A stretch of DNA of 41,110 nt, from assembly GCA_019118425.1 (NCBI GenBank), contig DWYZ01000173.1, positions 1 to 41,110 of the forward strand, given 5' to 3'. The stretch is from Candidatus Blautia faecavium (GTDB lineage Bacteria; Bacillota; Clostridia; Lachnospirales; Lachnospiraceae). The notes under the pieces are model-generated. The model was not told the DNA's origin. It worked only from the letters and a program-made list of their open reading frames with translations, and made no database searches. Made by a program: the position numbers and the translations under genes. Positions 34,144 to 39,856 of this stretch are shown piece after piece (position 1 is the first letter of the stretch; each line of letters starts with the position of its first letter).

Positions 34144-34567
34144 ATTCCTTCTCTTCTTTATTAAGATATAAAATAGCTGATAAAATCATCAGACCAAGAA
34201 GAATCCAGGGCAATGCTCCGTTCATAAAATCAATGAATGGATTCCCCTCAAATATTTCTCCAAGAATAATTAGAATAGTACCTATTACAATAGATATCCA
34301 TGCAAACCTTATGATCTGTTTCTCTGCCTTAACAGTCCTGACGTCTTTTTCTATTTTTTTCAACAATGTTTCATCTCCTTTCACCAATTCATCAAGGCTT
34401 AACTCATATAACTCGCTCATCTGAATAATACTTATAATATCGGGCAATGATTTTCCATTCTCCCAATTCGAGATGGTCTGCCTGGAAACTAAGAGTTTTT
34501 CTGCGACCTGTTCCTGCGTATATCCCGTTTGTATACGAGCGTTTTTAATCTTATCCGCTATTTTCAT
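34142..34567 (-). CDS. XRE-family regulator with two C-terminal membrane helices
   Basis: A 141-residue protein. An XRE helix-turn-helix occupies residues 5-60 (KIKNARIQTGYTQEQVAEKL and SRQTISNWENGKSLPDI). A short linker leads to two hydrophobic segments, FAWISIVIGTILIILG and ALPWILLGLMILSAILYL, so it is membrane-tethered. Start ATG 34567 has AGGAGG upstream; the opening at 34609 is longer but unsupported. The gene and its right flank are more A+T-rich than the surroundings. The flank carries a broken gene, which suggests an acquired patch. A perfect palindrome 80 bp upstream may be its operator. Confidence 0.85.
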   Translation of the reverse strand: MKIADKIKNARIQTGYTQEQVAEKLLVSRQTISNWENGKSLPDIISIIQMSELYELSLDELVKGDETLLKKIEKDVRTVKAEKQIIRFAWISIVIGTILIILGEIFEGNPFIDFMNGALPWILLGLMILSAILYLNKEEKE

Positions 34568-34637
34568 TGTGTGTCCTCCTTTATTTATAAGTTTACAAAA
34601 TTGCGGCATTTCTGTCTATCAAATGTCTTTTACAAAA

Positions 34638-35131
34638 GGAGAAATTCATGTAAAAGAAATTTTACATGGTATCAATGGGGCTTTAATGGATGAAATACTT
34701 AGGGCATAAGCGGTCAGGCCAGACGAGGAAGTAGAAAATGCGAAGCGATATGAAGATTCTATACTGGACTGTTGTCAGGTGGATCCAGAGGCATATATAA
34801 ATCAAGAATTGCTTAATGGCCATGTGAAAGCGGAAGCTTTGGATAGCTCCCATGAGGCCCATATGACAGCGCAGCTTATTACAGAATGTTTTGAAAAGTT
34901 AATACGGGAATACGTATTCTGGAGTGTAAAGTCCGTATAGATGCTTTGCAGAAAACAATGACGGTTTTGTATCGAAATTTGGAAGAATATAAAAAGCACC
35001 CATCGAGTAAGACATATCGTGCTCTGCGGGGAATGCTGGAACGGCGTCATAAATTCGCAGGCTTTACACGTACCTATGTCCGCCTGCATATACAAGATTA
35101 TCCGGAATTGGCCGAACTTGTTTCAATATAA
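34638..35131 (+). pseudogene. disrupted gene of unknown function (internal stop and frameshift)
   Basis: Read in one frame, 34638-34937 encodes about 100 residues with an internal TAA (34707-34709) after MDEILRA, and stays open afterwards (PDEEVENAKRYEDSILDCC, then VDPEAYINQELLNGHVKAEA and ITECFEKLIRE). It ends at TAG 34938-34940. Near 34900 the reading jumps to another frame. That frame runs to TAA 35129-35131 and encodes RILECKVRIDALQKTM and a hydrophilic C-terminus ending RRHKFAGFTRTYVRLHIQDY-PELAELVSI. No good start or ribosome site is seen for any segment. The parts look protein-like (charged helices), so I read it as a decayed gene of about 165 codons. No family was recognised. Confidence 0.5.
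34647..34668. promoter_or_regulatory. 22-bp perfect palindrome upstream of the XRE gene
   Basis: CATGTAAAA and TTTTACATG, nine-base arms around GAAA. The same TTTTACA core recurs at about 34628. It is about 80 bp before the XRE start (minus strand) and inside the broken gene's left end. It has the look of an operator, possibly for the XRE protein itself. Confidence 0.45.
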
Positions 35132-35186
35132 TTAGATATTTTGCCCAACGATACGAAAAAACTGTAACCAGAAAGGAGAAGAATTT

Positions 35187-35471
35187 ATGGAAAAAATTTA
35201 TGAATTTGAAGCCGTCATTGAGCCCGCTGCGGAAAGAGGCGGGGCTTATGTGAAGTTTCCTTATGATATCCGAGAAGAGTTCGGAAAGGGGCGGGTAAAA
35301 GTACATGCGTCCTTTGACGGAGTTCCTTATGAAGGAAGTATAGTCAATATGGGGATAAAAAATGGGGATGGTTCGGTTTGTTATATTATTGGAATTCGCA
35401 AGGATATACGGAAAAAAATTGGAAAACAGCCCGGGGATACAGTGACGGTAAAGATACAGGAACGATCCTGA
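35187..35471 (+). CDS. DUF1905 domain-containing protein
   Basis: A 94-residue protein matching the DUF1905 family, a small beta-barrel: MEKIYEFEAVIEP, GGAYVKFPYDIREEFGKGRV, VPYEGSIVNMG, IGIRKDIRKKIGKQPGDTV. The family's biochemical function is not known. GAAAGGAG precedes the ATG. It stands alone, with a terminator right after it and a broken gene before it. Its length and fold pattern are complete. Confidence 0.85.
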   Translation: MEKIYEFEAVIEPAAERGGAYVKFPYDIREEFGKGRVKVHASFDGVPYEGSIVNMGIKNGDGSVCYIIGIRKDIRKKIGKQPGDTVTVKIQERS

Positions 35472-35488
35472 CAAAGAAACATGTGTAA

Positions 35489-35514
35489 GAAAGGCTCCGG
35501 TTAGGGAGCCTTTT
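35489..35514. terminator. terminator between DUF1905 and the convergent reductase gene
   Basis: AAGGCTCC and GGAGCCTT form an 8-bp stem with a six-base loop, flanked by A and T runs, in a 55-bp gap between convergent genes. It can act for both. Confidence 0.8.
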
Positions 35515-35525
35515 AAGACCTTTTC

Positions 35526-37214
35526 TCAATCCATCCCGCATACAGACGCAGTCTCAGCCAATCGGCGGTCATGCATTACAGAACTGTAAAGACGGAAGCC
35601 GCCGGAGAAATTGAAGCACGTAAAACCATAGCCGGAGAGGATGCGGCAGGCGATGTAGCTGCGCAGCCCGCTCTGGCAGATTACATATACAGGCTTGTCC
35701 TTGGGGATTTCCTGGATATGTTCCCGAAGTTCATCTACAGGGATATTGAGAAATCCATCTATATGTCCCTGGGCATACTCGCCGGGGGTACGGGTGTCTA
35801 AAAGAGTAACGCTTCCGTCCAGGGGCAGGGAGTCCATGTCTTCTAAATGAAACTGTCTGAGGACTCCTTCGGAAAGATTGGAGATCATAAAGCCTGCCAT
35901 ATTTACCGGATCCTTAGCTGAGGAATAGGGAGGCGCGTAGGCAAGGTCCAGATCTTTCAATTCTGTTGCTTTTAATCCTGCATGAATGGAAGTGGCTAAT
36001 ACATCGATTCGTTTGTCCACGCCTTCATAGCCGATGATCTGCGCGCCGAGAAGGCGGTAAGTCTCTTTTTCAAACAAGATTTTCATAGTCATGAGTTTTC
36101 CGCCGGGATAATAGCCTGCATGGCTCATGGGAGAAAGAATTACCTTATCTGCATCAATACCGGATCTTTTTGCTGTTGCCTCATTAATGCCTGTAGAAGC
36201 TGCGGTAAGATCAAATATCTTGATCACGGAACTGCCCAGGGAGCCCTGGTAACGGCTGTCTCCTCCGCAGATATTGTCAGCGGCGATACGCCCCTGCTTG
36301 TTGGCCGGTCCGGCCAAAGAAATCATGGCGTCCTGGCCGGTAACGTAATGTTTTACCTGTACCGCATCTCCTACGGCATAAATATCCGGAATAGAAGTTT
36401 CCATCCGGTCATTGACCAGGATACTGTCTTTTATGCCAAGGGAAAGCCCGGCTGTTTTAGCAAGCTGTGTATCAGGAGTTACACCAATGGCCAGTATGAC
36501 CATGTCCCCGTGAAGGGGAGGCGCGTCTTTAAGCAGTACCTCTGCCTGCCCGTCCTTTTCCCCAAAGCCTTCCACTGTATGGCCCAGGAGAAGCTTGATC
36601 CCGTGCCTGCGCATTTCATTATGAATGAAAGAAGCCATGTCCGGATCAAAGGGATTCATCAGGTGCTTAGGACGCTGTACAATGGTGACCTCCACTCCCA
36701 GTTTCCGAAGGTTTTCCGCCAGTTCCAGGCTGATAAAGCCGCCGCCGGCAAGGATGACGGAACGAGGCTGATGGGTATTTATATATTCTTTGATATGAAA
36801 GGTGTCTTCTACTGTGCGCAGGGTAAATACCTGTCGGATTCCTATTCCTGGAAGCTTCGGCTGTGTGGGTCTGGCGCCGGGAGAAAGCAGAAGCTTATCA
36901 TAGGATTCCTCAAATATTTCACCGTTTTCCAGATTACATACGGAGACCGTCTTTTTATGGGGATGGATGGCGGTGACTTCGTGATGGACCTTCATATTGA
37001 CACGGAAGCGGGAATAGAAACTTTCCGGTGTCTGAAGAGTCAAAGCATCGGGATCTTTAATGATATCTCCAATATAATAAGGCAGGCCGCAGTTGGCATA
37101 AGAAATATAACCGGACCGTTCGAAAACAATAATCTCTGCTTTTTCATTCAGTCTGCGAATCCTTGCCGCCGCGGTGGCACCTCCGGCAACTCCGCCTACA
37201 ATTACAACTTTCAT
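35526..37214 (-). CDS. CoA-disulfide/persulfide reductase with C-terminal rhodanese domain
   Basis: A 562-residue FAD- and NAD(P)H-dependent flavoprotein fused to a rhodanese domain. The FAD motif is VIVGGVAGGATAAARIRRL, the single redox cysteine is C42 in SYANCGLPYYIG, the NAD motif is VILAGGGFISLELAENLRKL, and a second FAD motif ends IYAVGDAVQ. The rhodanese domain covers about residues 460-555, with active-site cysteine in YVICQSGLRSYIA. Proteins of this layout reduce CoA-disulfide and CoA- or thiol-persulfides. ATG 37214 follows AAAGGAGG; the opening to 37301 lies in the upstream gene. It is second in an operon with a rhodanese lipoprotein, 37 bp apart. Confidence 0.9.
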   Translation of the reverse strand: MKVVIVGGVAGGATAAARIRRLNEKAEIIVFERSGYISYANCGLPYYIGDIIKDPDALTLQTPESFYSRFRVNMKVHHEVTAIHPHKKTVSVCNLENGEIFEESYDKLLLSPGARPTQPKLPGIGIRQVFTLRTVEDTFHIKEYINTHQPRSVILAGGGFISLELAENLRKLGVEVTIVQRPKHLMNPFDPDMASFIHNEMRRHGIKLLLGHTVEGFGEKDGQAEVLLKDAPPLHGDMVILAIGVTPDTQLAKTAGLSLGIKDSILVNDRMETSIPDIYAVGDAVQVKHYVTGQDAMISLAGPANKQGRIAADNICGGDSRYQGSLGSSVIKIFDLTAASTGINEATAKRSGIDADKVILSPMSHAGYYPGGKLMTMKILFEKETYRLLGAQIIGYEGVDKRIDVLATSIHAGLKATELKDLDLAYAPPYSSAKDPVNMAGFMISNLSEGVLRQFHLEDMDSLPLDGSVTLLDTRTPGEYAQGHIDGFLNIPVDELREHIQEIPKDKPVYVICQSGLRSYIACRILSGYGFTCFNFSGGFRLYSSVMHDRRLAETASVCGMD

Positions 37215-37251
37215 ATCTTTGTGTTCCTCCTTTGTGTGTTTTATTTGCTGC

Positions 37252-37641
37252 TCATGAAAGACCCGAAACAGTCTCGCCGGGCCAATCATTGATGCCGCCA
37301 AATTCTTTCACATTGGTATAACCAAGGGCGGCAAGTTTTTCGGATGCCTGTTTGCTTCGGTTTCCGCTTCGGCAGTACACTAGGATGAGCTGTTCTTTAT
37401 CCGGCAGTTCTGGGATTTCATCTGTGCCAATGGTTTCATTGGGAATATTAACTGCGCCTGGAATATGACTTTCGCTGTATTCATCCTGGGTACGTACGTC
37501 TAATATGATAGAATCTTTTTCTTCTTCCATCAGGGTGATCGCTTCATCCATAGTGATCTGCTGGTAGCCGTTTGCTGCCTGCTGTGTACCGCAGCCGGAC
37601 AATATCAGGAATGACAGAAGAAAGGGAATCCATTTTTTCAT
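37252..37641 (-). CDS. rhodanese-like lipoprotein
   Basis: A 129-residue exported single-domain sulfurtransferase-like protein. The lipoprotein signal is MKKWIPFLLSFLILSGCGTQ, with lipobox cysteine 17. The rhodanese fold spans residues 30-125 with ILDVRTQDEY, HIPGAVNIPNE and the active-site loop VYCRSGNRS, which keeps the cysteine. Start ATG 37641 has GGAGG upstream. It should sit on the outer face of the membrane and could carry sulfane sulfur, while the downstream fusion protein works inside. The pair forms one operon, with a GTGA-type palindrome upstream. Confidence 0.88.
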   Translation of the reverse strand: MKKWIPFLLSFLILSGCGTQQAANGYQQITMDEAITLMEEEKDSIILDVRTQDEYSESHIPGAVNIPNETIGTDEIPELPDKEQLILVYCRSGNRSKQASEKLAALGYTNVKEFGGINDWPGETVSGLS

Positions 37642-37669
37642 GAGTATTTCCTCCAAATGTTATAAAAAA

Positions 37670-37713
37670 AGTATATCATATAGAGGAAGATGGTTCTGTG
37701 ATTCTGTCACAGA
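37670..37713 (-). promoter_or_regulatory. promoter of the rhodanese operon with candidate Crp/Fnr site
   Basis: On the minus strand a -10 element TATACT lies at 37675-37670, predicting +1 near 37663. Palindrome TCTGTGA-TTCTG-TCACAGA (37695-37713) is centred at 37704, or -41 from that start. It has TGTGA and TCACA arms, but with a 5-base spacer instead of the 6 of standard CRP sites. The -35 position is poor (CAGAAC), as in activator-dependent promoters. Confidence 0.45.
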
Positions 37714-37736
37714 GGCCTGGGAAGAGTTTGTTATGT

Positions 37737-37765
37737 TTGAAGTGAGTATTGGAAAATAGTATAAT
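37737..37765 (+). promoter_or_regulatory. promoter of the DUF5131-DUF4186 gene
   Basis: TTGAAG (37737-37742) and TATAAT (37760-37765) are separated by 17 bp, about 55 bp before the start codon. Confidence 0.65.
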
Positions 37766-37819
37766 GAAAATAAAATTTTATAGGAAAGATTTAGAAAACA
37801 TATAGGAAGGGTGAATAAG

Positions 37820-38911
37820 ATGGCTATATGGAATCCATGGCATGGCTGCCATAAAGTAAGCCCAGGCTGTGTAAACTGCTATGTCTACCGCCGGGACGTC
37901 CAGTTTGGAAAGGACAGCAGCGTGGTGACGAAAACCAATGATTTCTGCCTTCCCCTGAAAACAAACAGACAGGGAGAATATAAGCTGCAGGAAAAGGACA
38001 GCCCTGTCTATACTTGTATGACGTCTGATTTTTTTATTAAAGAGGCGGACGAATGGAGAACGGAAATCTGGAATATGATAAAAAAACGCCGGGATCTACA
38101 TTTTGTGATCATTACGAAAAGGATAGAACGTTTTATGGAATGTATACCCCAGGACTGGGGAAAAGGCTATGAAAATGTAACCCTTTGCTGTACTTGTGAA
38201 AACCAGGCCATGGCAGATCTGCGTCTGCCGGTCTTTCTTAAAGTTCCTGCCAGACATAAGGAGATCATTCACGAACCCATGCTGGAGGAAATCCACATTG
38301 AACAATATTTAGCCTTAGGTCAGATCGAACATGTGACCTGCGGGGGCGAGTCGGGAGAAAACGCAAGACTGATGGATTACAGCTGGGCGCTGTCATCCAG
38401 GGAACAATGCGCTGCGGCCGGCGTGCCTTTTTATTTTAAACAGACGGGAGCTCTCTTTCGCAAAGATGGAAAGCTTTATCGTATTTCCAGGAAAAATCAG
38501 ATGCTCCAGGCCAGAAAAGCGGGAATAGACTATAAGCCGAAGGATTCTGGGGAAAGTCTCTTTCAGAGGCTAGCAGGGTCGAAGTTCCGCAGCGGTTTTC
38601 ACTTAAAGGAAAGAGATAAGGCGTATATACAAGAAAAGGGGATAGAAGTGATCCGTCAGCATGCCCGGGATTTTATTGAAAAAAGGCTGTCCCCGGCAAG
38701 CATTCCTAATGATGGAAAGCAAACACCTATGAAGGGGCATCCGGTTTTTATCGCCCAGCATGCAACTGGAACCTGCTGCAGAGGATGCCTGAAAAAATGG
38801 CATGACATAAAGCCGGAAGGGGAACTTACGAAAGAACAGCAGGATTACGTAGTTTCTGTAATAATGGAATGGATCCGAAGAGAGATGGAAGAAAATCCAG
38901 AAAAAAAATAA
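37820..38911 (+). CDS. DUF5131 (phage Gp37/Gp68-like) protein with C-terminal DUF4186-like domain
   Basis: A 363-residue two-part protein. Residues 1-240 match the DUF5131/Gp37-Gp68 family, with a cysteine motif HGCHKVSPGCVNCYVYRRD at the N-terminus (spacing like a metal or radical-SAM-type site) and VTCGGESGENARLMDYSW near residue 175. Residues 255-355 resemble the DUF4186 family: FRSGFHLKERDKAYIQEKG, then HPVFIAQHATGTCCRGCLKK and KWHDIKPEGELT. Functions of both parts are not established. ATG 37820 is preferred over GTG 37811, since GGAAGGG lies at the right distance. It ends one base before a tRNA gene on the opposite strand. Confidence 0.75.
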   Translation: MAIWNPWHGCHKVSPGCVNCYVYRRDVQFGKDSSVVTKTNDFCLPLKTNRQGEYKLQEKDSPVYTCMTSDFFIKEADEWRTEIWNMIKKRRDLHFVIITKRIERFMECIPQDWGKGYENVTLCCTCENQAMADLRLPVFLKVPARHKEIIHEPMLEEIHIEQYLALGQIEHVTCGGESGENARLMDYSWALSSREQCAAAGVPFYFKQTGALFRKDGKLYRISRKNQMLQARKAGIDYKPKDSGESLFQRLAGSKFRSGFHLKERDKAYIQEKGIEVIRQHARDFIEKRLSPASIPNDGKQTPMKGHPVFIAQHATGTCCRGCLKKWHDIKPEGELTKEQQDYVVSVIMEWIRREMEENPEKK

Positions 38912-38912
38912 A

Positions 38913-38985
38913 TGGAGCATATGGGATTCGAACCCACGGCCTCCACAATGCGAATGTGGCGCGCTCCCAGCTGCGCTAATGCCCC
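38913..38985 (-). tRNA. tRNA-Ala (anticodon CGC)
   Basis: A 73-nt cloverleaf. The acceptor stem GGGGCAT pairs with ATGCTCC, including a G3-U70 pair, the identity element for alanyl-tRNA synthetase. D stem GCGC/GCGC; anticodon stem CCACA/TGTGG with loop TTCGCAT, anticodon CGC, reading GCG. T arm GTGGG-TTCGAAT-CCCAT. Discriminator A; no CCA is encoded. It follows the valine tRNA by six bases on the same strand. Confidence 0.93.
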
Positions 38986-38991
38986 CAAAAA

Positions 38992-39065
38992 TGGAAGCAA
39001 GGAGGCTCGAACTCCTGACCTTTCGCGTGTGAGGCGAACGCTCATCCCGGCTGAGCTATGCTTCC
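38992..39065 (-). tRNA. tRNA-Val (anticodon CAC)
   Basis: A 74-nt cloverleaf. Acceptor GGAAGCA/TGCTTCC, D stem GCTC/GAGC, anticodon stem TTCGC/GCGAA with loop CTCACAC, anticodon CAC, reading GTG. T arm AGGAG-TTCGAGC-CTCCT. Discriminator A; CCA is not encoded. First gene of the two-tRNA transcript. Confidence 0.93.
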
Positions 39066-39073
39066 ATACGATT

Positions 39074-39101
39074 ATTATAGCACTCTGAAGCTGGAATTCA
39101 A
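39074..39101 (-). promoter_or_regulatory. promoter of the tRNA-Val/tRNA-Ala pair
   Basis: On the minus strand TTGAAT (39101-39096) and a perfect TATAAT (39079-39074) are separated by 16 bp, just upstream of the tRNA-Val gene. Confidence 0.7.
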
Positions 39102-39213
39102 TAAGAAAATGTACCTGTCGTGTTAAAAAGTTTGTTTCCGGCCGCAAGTTGACCAGTGTACTGGTAACGTGGAAATCAATTTCTAACCAGACAGAATAGA
39201 CCAGATATTTTTA

Positions 39214-39242
39214 TTGACGAAAACATATGTTTGTTTTAAAAT
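39214..39242 (+). promoter_or_regulatory. promoter of the small XRE gene
   Basis: TTGACG (39214-39219) and TAAAAT (39237-39242) are separated by 17 bp. The leader to the start codon is about 85 bases. Confidence 0.7.
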
Positions 39243-39256
39243 GAAAGAACAAACAT
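39227..39256. promoter_or_regulatory. inverted repeat enclosing the -10 box of the XRE gene
   Basis: ATGTTTGTT (39227-39235) and AACAAACAT (39248-39256) are perfect nine-base arms with a 12-base spacer that contains the -10 element. Binding here would block the promoter, as expected for an autoregulated repressor. Confidence 0.55.
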
Positions 39257-39333
39257 TCGATGCTGGAAAGGGAAGAATGGACTTTCTATCACGAGGGTTA
39301 TACTAAGGATAAACAGAAAAAGGAGGGCGTATT

Positions 39334-39552
39334 ATGGGGGAAGAAAAAGAACTGTATGAAATCGGGGACAGGATCAAGAGGCTTCGCAGAAGCAGAGGGA
39401 TCAGCCAGATGTGTTTCGCGGAGGAAGTGGGCGTTTCGGAAAAGACCATTTCTAGAGTAGAGAATGGAACTACAGCTATTAACATTTTAATGCTCCTTAA
39501 AATGACGAAGGTACTTGATGTAAAACTGGAAGAGATCGTAGGGAGGCCTTAG
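39334..39552 (+). CDS. small XRE-family DNA-binding protein
   Basis: A 72-residue protein that is essentially one XRE helix-turn-helix domain (GDRIKRLRRSRGISQMCFAE, VGVSEKTISRVENGTTAINI, LMLLKMTKVLDVKLEEIV). AGGAGGG lies eight bases before the ATG. It has its own promoter, in which the -10 element lies inside a perfect inverted repeat, and a strong terminator follows. This suggests a self-contained autorepressed regulator. The next gene to the right is the DNRLRE/Rhs-like gene; whether it is a target cannot be told. Confidence 0.9.
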   Translation: MGEEKELYEIGDRIKRLRRSRGISQMCFAEEVGVSEKTISRVENGTTAINILMLLKMTKVLDVKLEEIVGRP

Positions 39553-39593
39553 AAAAATGAATATGCTTAGTGAAGAGCGGTAAGAAACAAAAA

Positions 39594-39631
39594 CGGAGAA
39601 ATTTCGTTCGAGAAATTTCTCCGCTTTTTTT
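39594..39631 (+). terminator. terminator after the small XRE gene
   Basis: CGGAGAAATTTC and GAAATTTCTCCG form a perfect 12-bp stem with a six-base loop, followed by CTTTTTTTATTT. Confidence 0.93.
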
Positions 39632-39794
39632 ATTTAATAATAGAAAAATCCATATCTTAAGACAAAATTGTCTATAAAACAGCCAGATATGCTATAGAAA
39701 ATAAAACACATGTTTGCTACTATAAAACCTGTAAAGGAGCTCCTTACAAATTGGTATTGCAGACCTCAAAATTTAAAAATGTAAAGATAACAAG

Positions 39795-39814
39795 TTTGGA
39801 AGCAAACTTCCAAA
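39795..39814 (+). promoter_or_regulatory. hairpin in the leader of the DNRLRE/Rhs-like gene
   Basis: TTTGGAAG and CTTCCAAA pair perfectly around CAAA, 43 bases before the start codon. The 300-bp gap from 39553 holds this and the terminator. A candidate promoter (TTGTCT near 39670) is too poor to call. Confidence 0.5.
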
Positions 39815-39856
39815 TCTATTATTATTGGCGCAGCCAGTGCGTCAGAAAGGGGAAAA

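Noticed and set aside
34081-34164. Small ORF MNQLYEGIMEREQTDF... on the plus strand
   Set aside because: 27 codons, antisense to the XRE 3' end and containing a hairpin; no family recognised.
38845-39147. 100-codon minus-strand ORF
   Set aside because: It covers both tRNA genes and is therefore a chance reading frame.
39149-39167. Possible third copy of the 86-bp repeat (GACCAGTGTACTGGTAAC)
   Set aside because: Only about 18 bases recall the first hairpin; the second hairpin is absent.
39221-39234. LexA box AAACATATGTTT
   Set aside because: The outer bases differ from the GAAC/GTTC consensus, and the longer inverted repeat around the -10 box is a better fit to an XRE operator.
39260-39460. 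66-codon ORF before and over the small XRE gene
   Set aside because: No ribosome site, and it overlaps the XRE gene in another frame.
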